Assembly (NCBI GenBank): GCA_029975275.1 | Contig: JARKPN010000027.1 | Span: 1 to 44,442 of the forward strand | Direction: 5' to 3' | Source: Geobacteraceae bacterium | Lineage (GTDB): Bacteria; Desulfobacterota; Desulfuromonadia; Geobacterales; Geobacteraceae | DNA: 44,442 nt | Part shown: piece by piece, positions 1 through 9,921 of the stretch | How the letters are laid out: each line of letters starts with the position of its first letter | Position numbering within the stretch: position 1 is the stretch's first letter | The notes under the pieces: generated by a model | What the model was told of the DNA's origin: nothing | The model's input: the letters and a program-made list of their open reading frames with translations, nothing else | Database searches by the model: none | Position numbers and translations under genes: made by a program

Positions 1-96
1 GCCACGGCCAAGAAACTGTTGGGCATCATTTATCTGACACTGAAGAACAAGTGGGTCTTTGAGGACTTTCCGAATTTCGTCCTGAAAGAGAGCTGA
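1..96 (+). mobile_element. IS110-like transposase, C-terminal tail (partial)
   Basis: The first 31 codons are open in frame 1 and end in TGA at 94-96. The peptide contains KKLLGIIYLTLKNKWVFEDF, which resembles the C-terminal tail of IS110-family (DEDD) transposases as I remember them. The rest of the gene lies outside the window, so neither the catalytic residues nor the other element end can be seen. IS110 elements lack clear terminal inverted repeats, so I cannot place the right boundary; it probably lies between about 97 and 130. The adjoining minus-strand Tat-signal gene loses its reading frame at this border, as expected if the element inserted into it. Confidence 0.5.
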
Positions 97-106
97 AAAC
101 AGAACC

Positions 107-295
107 TTACAACCAAGAAGAGTAGATTTCTTTCATAGGAGGCAATGATGCGAACAAGGAGTTTCTCTGCGAAGGATTGGCCAGTACCTGGGCCGCACTG
201 TCCGAACTGCAACCGACGACGCTGCTTCCTAGTGCCACGGCTCCCGCCGCCGCACCAGAAATTTTCAACATATCTCGCCGTGAAATTGGCGCCAT
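107..295 (-). pseudogene. Tat-signal lipoprotein, N-terminal fragment cut short at the IS border
   Basis: The start at 295 (MAPISRRDMLK) has a strong AGGAGGGG ribosome site just upstream. The N-terminus is a clear twin-arginine signal (SRRDMLKISG, then a hydrophobic Ala/Gly/Val stretch) ending in VVGC, so the product would be an exported, probably lipid-anchored, folded protein. Only about 40 residues of mature protein follow before TAA at 107-109, next to the transposase tail. Tat substrates are usually much larger cofactor-bearing enzymes, so I infer that the gene was truncated by insertion. The product family cannot be told from this fragment. A very small intact lipoprotein is the alternative. 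Confidence 0.5.
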
Positions 296-356
296 TTTCC
301 CCTCCTGGACTGTCAGTGTGACAGCATTTCTTGCCGTGGTCCACGGCTGTAACAAA

Positions 357-572
357 TTAATTTAGACCGCCTATGAAAAGGTTTGGCGCAGCCCGGGTGG
401 CGTCACCGCCGCCCGATATGGAACCCCGGCTCACGGTGTCGCCTTCCATGAGCATGAGCACGGTGTACTTTTTCTCAAGGAGTGCAAAATCGTAGATATT
501 AAGTCCGCTCACGGCCGGAATATCGTTTATTTGCGCCGTTTTCCCGTCGATTGTCTGGCCGACGCTGCACAA
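357..572 (-). CDS. unrecognised small ORF, possibly a C-terminal remnant
   Basis: An open frame of 71 codons begins with TTG at 572 and has no convincing ribosome site. Going upstream, the frame is open only to a TAA near 594. The product (NIYDFALLEKKYTVLMLMEG, then a Gly-rich segment and APNLFIGGLN) has natural-looking composition, but I recognise no family. It ends 62 bases before the Tat-signal gene and starts 34 bases after the small cysteine protein, on the same strand. It may be the tail of a larger gene that has decayed, because no good start is visible. Confidence 0.3.
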   Translation of the reverse strand: MCSVGQTIDGKTAQINDIPAVSGLNIYDFALLEKKYTVLMLMEGDTVSRGSISGGGDATRAAPNLFIGGLN

Positions 573-605
573 CCCTGTCGGGCACGATGGTTACAGGATG
601 CAGCG

Positions 606-842
606 CTAATCATCACGTGCGTCTTCCGGATTACGACGGGACCCGGTCTGAGAGCCGGATTCACGCGCAACGCGCTGCCGGTAGACGGGGCACTCCTGAT
701 AGCGCCCCATGCAGTACATGACAATGGCCGGCACCGTTCGGCCAGTGACATTGCGGCAGTAACATTCCGCAACCGGCTGATCCGAGTATTCACAGAGATA
801 GCCGTCACTCTTCCGTACGCTGTCCGGCGTCGTCTTGGTCAT
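606..842 (-). CDS. small cysteine-rich hypothetical protein
   Basis: A 78-residue protein starting with ATG at 842. The central part carries six cysteines: YLCEYSD, AECYC, YCMG and YQECPVY. The spacing suggests a small metal-binding (zinc or iron-sulfur) or disulfide-bonded fold. The last 18 residues are polar and Arg/Asp-rich, and there is no signal peptide or membrane segment. The ribosome site is weak. The gene lies downstream of the sigma-54 response regulator on the same strand, separated by 183 bases. I do not recognise the family and infer no function. Confidence 0.5.
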   Translation of the reverse strand: MTKTTPDSVRKSDGYLCEYSDQPVAECYCRNVTGRTVPAIVMYCMGRYQECPVYRQRVARESGSQTGSRRNPEDARDD

Positions 843-855
843 GGTGACTTGCCGT

Positions 856-873
856 TAGCACAGTCTGCGCCAA
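856..873 (-). promoter_or_regulatory. weak sigma-54 promoter-like match
   Basis: Read on the minus strand, TTGGCGCAGACTGTGCTA has the GG-N10-GC spacing of -24/-12 elements. The predicted start site would lie only about 4 bases before the ATG at 842, leaving almost no leader, so the match may be chance. It is listed because a sigma-54 activator gene lies directly upstream. Confidence 0.2.
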
Positions 874-1025
874 GATATAAAACTCACAGGTTTCGGGCAA
901 TCAGGGCATGTTGAGGCGGGAATCGGGTGTGCAAAAGTGATAGTGCCTCGCAAGAATGGATAGCTGAAATCAGTAGCATGCCGAAAAGGGCGCCTGGTCG
1001 CACCGGTGAGGCGAGGCGGCTTCTC

Positions 1026-2414
1026 TTACTCCTCGCCGGTGCAAATCCCGTGCTTTTCGAGCCGCCGACGGAAGGTGTAGTAATTCATCCCGAGCATCGT
1101 GGCGGTTTTCATGCGCTTTCCCCCGCAGAAACGGAGCGCCTGCTCCAGCGACCATTTCTCCAGCGCGTCAATGCCGCACGGGAAAGGAGGTGGCGCCGTC
1201 GGGGTGTTGCCGTTCGCGGGCGTGGCGTTTACAGGAGGAGATTCGCCTGCCCCGGCAATCTCTGCGATGCCGATGATCGTTCCCGCGTTGAGCGCGGCGC
1301 GGCGGATGACGCTCTTCAACTGGCGGATGTTGCCGGGCCACTGCATCCTGCCGAGCAGGCATTGCGCCGCCTCGTCCAGAACCGGCAGGGGACGCCCCAG
1401 TTCTTCGCAGGCCTCCCGCAAGAACCTGAGCGCAAGGGGGAGAATGGTATCGGGCGCCTCCCTGAGGGGAGGAAGACTCAGGGTAACGTCGGCCAGCCGG
1501 TAGTACAAATCCTCGCGGAATCTGCCCGTCGCGACCTCCTGTTCCAGGTTGCGGTTGCTTGCGGCGACGACCCGCACATCCACGTTCTTTTCAACCGTGC
1601 TGCCGACGGGGGTAAAGCGTTTTTCTTCCACAACGCGCAGCAGTTTGGCCTGTACGTTGAGCGGGCATGATTCGATGTCGTCCAGAAACAGCGTCCCACC
1701 CTGGGCAGTTTCCACCAGGCCGGTCCTGGTGCGTTCGGCGCCGGTGAATGCACCCTTGACATGGCCGAAAAGTTCGCTTTCCGCCAGTTGTTCGGGGATT
1801 GCGCCGAGTTGAACGGTAACGAACTGCCGTTCGCAGCGGGGGCTGAGGCTGTGAATAATCCCGGCCAGGCGTGACTTGCCGGTTCCCGTTTCCCCCTCAA
1901 GCAAGATGCTGAACGAGGTGCGGGCAACCCGGGCGGCCTGCTCCGCAAGGGCTCTCTGGGCCGGGGCGGTGCCCAGGTGCAGTCCCAGAGATGCGGCCAG
2001 GTCTGCCGAGAGGCCGCTGATTTGCCGACGCTGCAGCACCGGTTCGGCCGTCCTGGCAATTACGGCAAGCAGTTCATCCGCATCGACCGGTTTGCGTACA
2101 AAGGCTGCCACTCCCAGTTCAATCGCCCTGAGCAGATAGGCCGTCTCGGTAAAGGCCGTGCAGAACAGGATCGGGGTGTCGGGCGAGCACTCTTTCAGCC
2201 TGGCCGCCAGCTCCAGGCCGTCCATGTGCGGCATGCGGATGTCGCTGATGACCAGGTCGGGGGGCCGTCCCGTCTCGAATGCTGCAAGGGCCGTGCGGCC
2301 ATTGTCGGCCTGCAGGACCCTGTTGCAGTACAATCCCAGAAAGGCCGCGGTCTCCTGCCTGAGATCGTCTTCATCCTCGACCAGCAGGATGTCAAGGCAT
2401 TTCAGGTTGGACAT
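1026..2414 (-). CDS. sigma-54-dependent response regulator (NtrC family)
   Basis: This 462-residue activator probably binds an enhancer and opens sigma-54 promoters when phosphorylated. The receiver domain spans about residues 6-120 with acidic LLVEDED, phospho-acceptor D58 (ISDIRMP) and K108 (VRKP). The AAA+ domain spans about 145-380 with Walker A GETGTGKS near 174-181 and the sigma-54 contact loop GAFTGA at 221-226. A Fis-like helix-turn-helix closes the protein (MKTATMLGMNYYTFRRRLEK). I chose ATG 2414 because GGAGGAG lies just upstream. The gene overlaps the end of the histidine kinase gene by 23 bases, so the two are co-translated partners. The usual NCAAIP motif is replaced by QLGAIP, a mild divergence. 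Its regulon is unknown. Confidence 0.93.
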   Translation of the reverse strand: MSNLKCLDILLVEDEDDLRQETAAFLGLYCNRVLQADNGRTALAAFETGRPPDLVISDIRMPHMDGLELAARLKECSPDTPILFCTAFTETAYLLRAIELGVAAFVRKPVDADELLAVIARTAEPVLQRRQISGLSADLAASLGLHLGTAPAQRALAEQAARVARTSFSILLEGETGTGKSRLAGIIHSLSPRCERQFVTVQLGAIPEQLAESELFGHVKGAFTGAERTRTGLVETAQGGTLFLDDIESCPLNVQAKLLRVVEEKRFTPVGSTVEKNVDVRVVAASNRNLEQEVATGRFREDLYYRLADVTLSLPPLREAPDTILPLALRFLREACEELGRPLPVLDEAAQCLLGRMQWPGNIRQLKSVIRRAALNAGTIIGIAEIAGAGESPPVNATPANGNTPTAPPPFPCGIDALEKWSLEQALRFCGGKRMKTATMLGMNYYTFRRRLEKHGICTGEE

Positions 2415-3921
2415 GGTTCTCCTCCAGCGGAAGCTCAATCCGGAATGTCGCTCCGCACGTACTCTGCTGCAAGCTCAGTTGTCCGCCGAAACTGTCTTTG
2501 ACAATCATGCGGGACATATACAGGCCGATGCCCGTGCCGCCTTTTTCTTCCTTGGTGGTGAAATAGGGGTCGAATATGCGTGGAGCAATGGCGGCCGGTA
2601 TGCCACAGCCGTTGTCGCTCACTTCGATAATCATGCCGCGGTTGTCTTCCGTCGAGAGTCGCACGGCGATACTTCCCTGTTTCGGGCCTCCGCTGTCGGC
2701 CCGGCATTCATGGATGGCGTCACGGGAGTTGCCCAGCAGGTTGAGTACGACCTGTTTGAATTCATTGGGGAAGCCGTTCACCAGCCTGGTTTCGCAGCCC
2801 CGGCAGGAGACGGATACCGTGATGCCGCTGCTGGCGAATTGCGGTTCGAAGAGCCGTACCGACTCGGCAATGCAGGAGAAAGGAGAAAAAGGCTCTTTTT
2901 GTTTTTCAGGCCGATAGAAGCCGCTGAACTCCTCGATGGTTTCGGACATGTACCTGACCTGACGCATGGCGTTGGCCTTGAATTCATCGAGATAGCCGGG
3001 TGTCAGGCCCTGCATCGTGCCGACGGCATGGGCCCGCTGAACGATCATTCCCAGCGTGGCAAGGGGTTGCCGCCACTGATGGGCGATGGCGCTGATCATC
3101 TCGCCCATGGCCGCCATGCGGGAGTTCTGGGCCATGAGCCGTTCATGCGACACCCACCGGTTGATTTCTTCCTCGATTCTGATTTGCAGGGATGATGCCA
3201 GCGTACGGTAACACTCTTCGCTCTGCCGCAACTCCTCCTCCACACGATCGCTGGTAAGCGACAGATAGCAGTAGGCGATCACCAGCTCCACGATGATGCC
3301 GTAAAACAGAAGCCAGAAGAGCACGTGATCCTGGGTAATCAGGGGGGTCAGGCGGGAAACGGGTGCCGTATGGAGAAAGTTCCAGGATCTGAGAGTCAGA
3401 GCGCCGATTAAGGTAATCAAAGGCAGGAGGCAGGCCGACAACATCCATTGCATGGAGTGTCGCCGGGCCATGGGATAGCAGAGCGGCTCAAAGGCGGTGC
3501 GGGCGAAAAAAACAGCCACGATACCGTAGGCAATTATGGCCCGCGCCGCGATATTGTTCACGACCAGTAGAAAATAGCTCAAGCCCAGCGTAGCGAAAAA
3601 AACGAGCGCGATATTGAGCCGGGTCATCCACCAGCGCCGCGGGATATCGTGAAACCTGACAATCCCTTCGTACAGAAGCATGGGGTGCAGCATGATGAGG
3701 GTGTTGCCGATGATCTTGGGGATAAATGGCGGCAGTGCGTTGGAGAACAGCATGGTAAGGGCGGGACCGATCGTCCAGCACGCCGTGCCGGCAATCCAGG
3801 CAACGAAACCGGCGTAGGTGGTCCGGGTCCGCCAGGCATGGGTCAGAATGAGCAGGAGGACGACATCGATGAGGATGCTGATGACGACGGTAGTGGTAGT
3901 ATCAAGCATCATGGGAAACAT
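2392..3921 (-). CDS. membrane-bound sensor histidine kinase (HWRQPL type)
   Basis: This 509-residue sensor kinase should phosphorylate the response regulator encoded immediately downstream, whose gene it overlaps. Residues 10-220 hold about six or seven hydrophobic segments, so the sensor is an integral membrane domain with little periplasmic loop. A coiled-coil linker (about 224-262) leads to the dimerisation helix with His281 in AIAHQWRQPL. The ATPase domain has an N-box (VVLNLLGNSRDAI), G1 (DNGCGI), F-box (DPYFTTK) and G2 (GGTGIGLYMS). ATG 3921 has GAGG a few bases upstream; ATG 3909 is a nearby alternative. The ligand is unknown; a hydrophobic or membrane-associated signal is inferred from the topology. 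Confidence 0.9.
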   Translation of the reverse strand: MFPMMLDTTTTVVISILIDVVLLLILTHAWRTRTTYAGFVAWIAGTACWTIGPALTMLFSNALPPFIPKIIGNTLIMLHPMLLYEGIVRFHDIPRRWWMTRLNIALVFFATLGLSYFLLVVNNIAARAIIAYGIVAVFFARTAFEPLCYPMARRHSMQWMLSACLLPLITLIGALTLRSWNFLHTAPVSRLTPLITQDHVLFWLLFYGIIVELVIAYCYLSLTSDRVEEELRQSEECYRTLASSLQIRIEEEINRWVSHERLMAQNSRMAAMGEMISAIAHQWRQPLATLGMIVQRAHAVGTMQGLTPGYLDEFKANAMRQVRYMSETIEEFSGFYRPEKQKEPFSPFSCIAESVRLFEPQFASSGITVSVSCRGCETRLVNGFPNEFKQVVLNLLGNSRDAIHECRADSGGPKQGSIAVRLSTEDNRGMIIEVSDNGCGIPAAIAPRIFDPYFTTKEEKGGTGIGLYMSRMIVKDSFGGQLSLQQSTCGATFRIELPLEENHVQPEMP

Positions 3922-4081
3922 AAACCTCGTGTGCAGTACCCCCTTGAAACCGGTCGTTCGTCAATTTCTGCAGCGTGTCGGCAACAACATGATCCCGCAG
4001 TTCCCCGGGAAACCGGCACCGATCAACGTACCCCGTGTTGCGTGAGTTCCCCGCGGTGCGGACGAGGCGCCGGAAATTCCA

Positions 4082-5911
<1,830 letters not shown>

Positions 5912-5914
5912 GGA

Positions 5915-7318
5915 TTACTCCTTTGTCTTTTTACCTCTGCCCGTGGCCCGTTTTTTCGTCACCCACCCCTCCTTGTTTACCTGTTCGGTCCTGGAGATGG
6001 CCAGGGAGTCGGGAGGGACGTCTTTGGTCACGGTGGTTCCGGCCGCCACCAGCGCGTTCCGGCCAACGGTCACCGGGGCCACCAGCTGCACGTCGCTCCC
6101 GATGAAGACGTTGTCCTCGATGACGGTGCGGTGCTTGTTGACCCCGTCGTAGTTGCAGGTGATGGTGCCGCAGCCGATGTTCACGTCGCGGCCCACCTCG
6201 GCGTCCCCCAGGTAGGTGAGGTGGGATGCCTTGGCGCCCTTGCCCATGACGGTCTTCTTGGTCTCGACGAAGTTGCCTACCTTGACCTCCTCCATCAGCA
6301 CCGTGCCGGGACGCAGGTGGGCCATGGGGCCGATGGAGGCGTCGTCGTGGACCACCGAGTCCTCCAGCACCGACCCGGCCTTGACCGTTACCCGGTCGCC
6401 GATGCGGCACCCCCGGATGACGGCCGAGGGCTCGATGACGCATTCCCGGCCGATCTCGGTCCTGCCGGTTATATGGACGTTGGGATGGACCACCGTGTCC
6501 CGGCCGATGACGACCCCGTTGTCGATGTAGGCGGCTTTCGGGTCCCTGATAGTGACCCCGCCCCGCATGTGGGCCTGGTTGATCCGCATTCTGAGGACCG
6601 CTTCGGCCTCGGCCAGTTGGACCCGGTCGTTGATCCCCATGACCTCAACCGGATCCCCGGCCGGGTGGGAGGCGCAGACCAGCCCCCGGCCGGCGGCCGT
6701 GCGCACGATATCGGTCAGGTAGTATTCACCCTGGGCGTTGTCGCTCCCGAGGCGTGACACGGCGTCGAACAGGAACGGCCCCTCCACGCAGTAGATGCCG
6801 GAATTGATCTCGCGGATGGCACGCTGGTCCGGGTCGGCGTCTTTCTCCTCCACGATGGCGACGACCTTGCCGGCAGCGTCCTTGACGATCCTGCCGTAAC
6901 CGTGGGGGTTGTCCACGCAGGCAGTGAGGACCGTTACGGTGGCCCCCTGGCGGGAGTGCTCCTTGAGCAGCTCACGCAGGGTGACGGCCCGGATGAGCGG
7001 CACGTCGCCGCACAGGATCAGCACCCTGCCCCGGAAGTCCCTCAGCAGCGGAGCGGCGCAGGCCACGGCGTGGCCGGTGCCGTTCTGCTCCTCCTGGAGG
7101 GCGCATGCCACATCGGCGCTGTCGTTGAAGAAGGTCCGCACCGCCTCGGCCTGGTGTCCCACCACCGCAACGATGCGGGACGCATCGGCCTCGCGGGCGG
7201 CGGTCACCGGATACTGGATGAGCGGCGCCCCGGCCAGGGTATGCATCACCTTCACCAGCTTCGACTTCATCCTGGTACCCTTGCCAGCCGCCAGAATGAT
7301 TGCGGCTACGGAATCCAT
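5915..7318 (-). CDS. glmU: bifunctional UDP-GlcNAc pyrophosphorylase / GlcN-1-P acetyltransferase
   Basis: GlmU acetylates glucosamine-1-phosphate and then couples it to UTP to give UDP-GlcNAc in the cytoplasm. The 467-residue protein starts at ATG 7318 (MDSVAAIILAAGKGTRMKS) after a GGGGGAG ribosome site. The nucleotidyltransferase domain (about 1-230) has LAAGKGTRMKS, GTGHAV and CGDVPL. A left-handed beta-helix with hexapeptide repeats (about 255-440) carries the acetyltransferase (NFVETKK, GDAEVGRDVNIG, CNYDG, IGSDVQLVAPV). The basic C-terminal tail is ordinary. It is the first gene of the glmU-glmS operon. An 18-base palindrome lies about 85 bases upstream and could be an operator. Confidence 0.98.
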   Translation of the reverse strand: MDSVAAIILAAGKGTRMKSKLVKVMHTLAGAPLIQYPVTAAREADASRIVAVVGHQAEAVRTFFNDSADVACALQEEQNGTGHAVACAAPLLRDFRGRVLILCGDVPLIRAVTLRELLKEHSRQGATVTVLTACVDNPHGYGRIVKDAAGKVVAIVEEKDADPDQRAIREINSGIYCVEGPFLFDAVSRLGSDNAQGEYYLTDIVRTAAGRGLVCASHPAGDPVEVMGINDRVQLAEAEAVLRMRINQAHMRGGVTIRDPKAAYIDNGVVIGRDTVVHPNVHITGRTEIGRECVIEPSAVIRGCRIGDRVTVKAGSVLEDSVVHDDASIGPMAHLRPGTVLMEEVKVGNFVETKKTVMGKGAKASHLTYLGDAEVGRDVNIGCGTITCNYDGVNKHRTVIEDNVFIGSDVQLVAPVTVGRNALVAAGTTVTKDVPPDSLAISRTEQVNKEGWVTKKRATGRGKKTKE

Positions 7319-7401
7319 GTACTCTCCCCCTCGTGGGTAACTGCTTGGTTTTAGGAACGTTTTAATGTAAACAACAGATAGCTTCAAGTCAAGCGAATTA
7401 A

Positions 7402-7419
7402 AGTTTCCGTTCGGAAACT
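7402..7419. promoter_or_regulatory. 18-bp palindrome in the glmU / MXAN_5187-like divergent promoter region
   Basis: AGTTTCCGTTCGGAAACT has perfect 8-base arms around a 2-base centre. It lies in the 280-base AT-richer gap between two divergently transcribed genes. No long T-run follows on the plus strand, so an operator is more likely than a terminator. The binding protein is unknown. Confidence 0.45.
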
Positions 7420-7513
7420 GACTGTTTCACATTCGGATTCTACGGACAGGAACGAATGGGGAGCATCAAGCTATAGGTTTCATTTCTTTTTCCGGAAGTT
7501 TTTGCTTTACAGA

Positions 7514-7564
7514 GCCGTCCTCTACTATTAGGATTTCATTACGTTCTTATCCTAGGGGGACGGC
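7514..7564 (+). other. leader stem-loop upstream of the MXAN_5187-like gene
   Basis: GCCGTCC (7514-7520) pairs with GGACGGC (7558-7564), and inside it TAGGAT (7529-7534) pairs with ATCCTA (7549-7554). The structure ends 35 bases before the ATG at 7599 and would lie in the 5' leader. No T-tract follows, so it is not a simple terminator. It could stabilise the mRNA or bind a protein; that is inference. Confidence 0.4.
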
Positions 7565-7598
7565 GTTCGGGGGGAAGCCCGACCGTCATGGAGATGCA

Positions 7599-8132
7599 AT
7601 GGGAATACCAGAAGACATCGAGCTGTTCGAGCGGAGCCTGAAGGAGCTGATCATCAAGTATGAGCAGTACTTCCTCGGCATCGAAAAGCGCGAACCCCTG
7701 AAGCTGCTGGAAGAGGTCGAGCGGCTGGCGCGGCGCTACACCGCGGCCGCGGTGGCCAACACCATGCTCCTGTTCCGGTACAACTCCCTCAAGTCGCGGC
7801 TGGCGAGCTACCGGCAGTACTGGAGCAGGACCACCCGCCTGATCGAGGAGGGGAGGTATTCCCGCGACCGCTTCAAGATGGAGATGCACCAGGCCGGGGC
7901 CCAGGTTTCCCGGGAAAAGTCCGGGGAATCGGACACGGATCAGGTGTATCGGCAGTACCTGGAGGCCTGCCGATCATGCAACCTCTCCTCCAACGGGCTT
8001 ACCAGGGAGAAGATCGCGGAGACCCTGGACAAGTACCGCGGCGCGCTGCCGGAGCAGTACCGCGGCTGCGAGGTGGAGTTCCGGGTAGTGGTGGAGGACG
8101 GCAAGCCGAAGATAAAGGTGAGGCCCAAGTAG
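7599..8132 (+). CDS. MXAN_5187-type C-terminal-domain protein
   Basis: A 177-residue soluble protein with no signal peptide or membrane segment. The first 100 residues are strongly helical and charged (FERSLKELIIKYEQYFLGIE). The C-terminal part (about 120-177) has conserved-looking LEACRSCN and a short beta-rich ending (VEFRVVVEDGKPKIKVRPK). The pattern matches my memory of the MXAN_5187_C family of delta-proteobacterial proteins, whose function is not established; in larger family members the domain follows PilZ or signalling modules. It is transcribed divergently from glmU and convergently with the LysE-type gene. A stem-loop lies in its leader. Confidence 0.7.
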   Translation: MGIPEDIELFERSLKELIIKYEQYFLGIEKREPLKLLEEVERLARRYTAAAVANTMLLFRYNSLKSRLASYRQYWSRTTRLIEEGRYSRDRFKMEMHQAGAQVSREKSGESDTDQVYRQYLEACRSCNLSSNGLTREKIAETLDKYRGALPEQYRGCEVEFRVVVEDGKPKIKVRPK

Positions 8133-8187
8133 TTTTTCGCGGGTTGAGCGCCGGACAGGCAGTGCGCACCGAACCGGCCGGGGCGTA

Positions 8188-8811
8188 TCAGCGTTCAGCC
8201 AGGGCCAGCCTGATTCCCAGAGAAGCAAAGATTCCCGCGCTCAGCCGGCCGAACCAGCGGGCCATGCGGGGCCGCCTGAGGATCAGGTTGCCGACGCTGC
8301 CCGAGAGCCAGCCGATGGCGCCGAACAGGACCACTGCCTGGGCCATGAACAGCAGCCCCAGCAGGAGCATCTGCAGGGCCGCGCTCTCCTCGCCGGGGGA
8401 GACGAACTGGGGGAGGAAGGCGAGGAAAAACAGCGCCACCTTCGGGTTGACCACGTTCATGATGAAGCCGCGCCGGAACATGACCCACGGGCTCTGGCCG
8501 TCGGCCGTCCCCTGGGGCAGGAGGACCTGCTGCTCCTTCAGGGCCTTGTAGGCCAGGAACAGCAGGTAGGCGGCGCCGGCGTACTTCAGGATCGTGAACG
8601 CGGCAGCGGACGAGTAGAGCAGGGCCGAGATCCCCAGGGCCGCCGCCGTGGTGTGTACGCTCACGCCGCTGCACATCCCCAGGGCCGTCACCACCGCGGC
8701 CTTTCTCCCGCGGGAGATCCCCTGGGCAACGATGAAGGTGTTGTCCGGACCGGGCGCGATGGTCAGGGCCATGGATGCGCCGAGGAAATAGATCAGGGTG
8801 GATGCGGTCAT
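8188..8811 (-). CDS. LysE/RhtB family amino-acid exporter
   Basis: This 207-residue inner-membrane protein belongs to the LysE/RhtB superfamily, which exports amino acids or derivatives. Five to six hydrophobic helices are evident. The N-terminal family signature is present (LTIAPGPDNTFIVAQGISRGRKAA), then ALGMCSGVSVHTTAAALG, and later FIMNVVNPKVALFFLAFLPQFV, which is characteristic. It stands alone between a convergent gene and xerC. No regulator is adjacent, so the substrate cannot be inferred. Confidence 0.9.
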   Translation of the reverse strand: MTASTLIYFLGASMALTIAPGPDNTFIVAQGISRGRKAAVVTALGMCSGVSVHTTAAALGISALLYSSAAAFTILKYAGAAYLLFLAYKALKEQQVLLPQGTADGQSPWVMFRRGFIMNVVNPKVALFFLAFLPQFVSPGEESAALQMLLLGLLFMAQAVVLFGAIGWLSGSVGNLILRRPRMARWFGRLSAGIFASLGIRLALAER

Positions 8812-8996
8812 GGTGTCCTCCCGGGAGTTTCGTATCCGAATGGTGCGTCTGGAAAAATAGCCGATTTGGGGCAGGGTGTCAAAGTATCTCCGCAGGGCTC
8901 GGGGAGCTTGCCCGGGCCGACGGAGCCGTTCTGCAAGCCGGCGGTTTTTTCTGCGGCCTGCGCGCCGTCGCGGTTGGCCCCAGGTGTTTTTAGCTG

Positions 8997-9893
8997 TTAA
9001 GAGGGGTTTTTCTTCCGCGCCTTGGGGTGGGCCTTGTCGTAGACCTCCATCAGCCGGTCGATGCTGACGTGGGTGTATTTCTGGGTGGTGGAGAGGGAGG
9101 CGTGCCCCAGCAGCTCCTGGATGGCGCGCAGGTCGGCCCCCCCTTCCAGCAGGTGGGTGGCGAAGGTGTGCCGCAGGGTGTGCGGGGCGATCTTTTTCAT
9201 GGCCGCGATCTTCAGGATATGCCGGTCAACGATGCGGCCCACGCTCCGGCTGGTGAGGCGTCCGCCCCTGGCGTTCACGATCAGCGGCGCGTCCGCGGGA
9301 GGATGGTCGCGCGCCAGCAGGTAGTCGGAGAGGGCCGCCGCGGCATAGCTCCCCAGCGGCACGATCCGCTCCTTCCCCCCCTTGCCCAGCACCCGCACCG
9401 TCCGTTCCGCCAGATCCACCCCCCCCACGTCCAGCCCGGTCAGCTCGCTGACCCTGAGCCCGCACGAGTACAGTGTCTCCAGTACCGCCCGGTCCCGCAG
9501 CGCGAGCAGGTCGGTCCCCCCGGGAGCGGTGACCAGTGCGGTCACCTCGTCGATGTCCAAGTGGAACGGCACCTTCTTCTCCTTCTTGGGCGTGCTCACC
9601 AGCTCGGCCGGGTTCTTCCGTACCTTACCCTCCCGTGCCAGGTATTTGAAAAACGAACGGATTGACGCCAGCTTGCGGCCCGAGGTGCTCCTGGCGCACT
9701 CGCGCTGGAGGCCGGCCAGGTAGCGGCGCACGGTCAGGTGAGTGACCGCTTCGACGTCCGGCTCCCCCCCCTGTTCCGCGCGCACGAACCCCATGAACAT
9801 CTCCAGGTCGGTCCGGTACCCCTTGAGGGTGTGGGGGGAGACGTTCCGCTCCGTTTCCAGGTAGCGGCAGAATGCATCGATTTCGTGTCTCAT
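8997..9893 (-). CDS. xerC: site-specific tyrosine recombinase XerC
   Basis: XerC acts with XerD at dif to resolve chromosome dimers. The protein is 298 residues from ATG 9893; a GTG three codons earlier sits too close to the AAGGG ribosome site. The N-terminal SAM-like DNA-binding domain (about 1-90) is followed by the catalytic domain with the full active site: R147 (SCGLRVSE), K171 (GKGGKER), H238 and R241 (HTLRHTFATHLL), H264 (LGHASL) and the nucleophile Y273 (TQKYTH). Length and sequence fit housekeeping XerC rather than a phage integrase. It follows the alpha-2-macroglobulin gene by 28 bases on the same strand, so they may be co-transcribed. Confidence 0.92.
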   Translation of the reverse strand: MRHEIDAFCRYLETERNVSPHTLKGYRTDLEMFMGFVRAEQGGEPDVEAVTHLTVRRYLAGLQRECARSTSGRKLASIRSFFKYLAREGKVRKNPAELVSTPKKEKKVPFHLDIDEVTALVTAPGGTDLLALRDRAVLETLYSCGLRVSELTGLDVGGVDLAERTVRVLGKGGKERIVPLGSYAAAALSDYLLARDHPPADAPLIVNARGGRLTSRSVGRIVDRHILKIAAMKKIAPHTLRHTFATHLLEGGADLRAIQELLGHASLSTTQKYTHVSIDRLMEVYDKAHPKARKKNPS

Positions 9894-9921
9894 TCTCTTC
9901 ACCCTTCACTCTTCATCCTTC

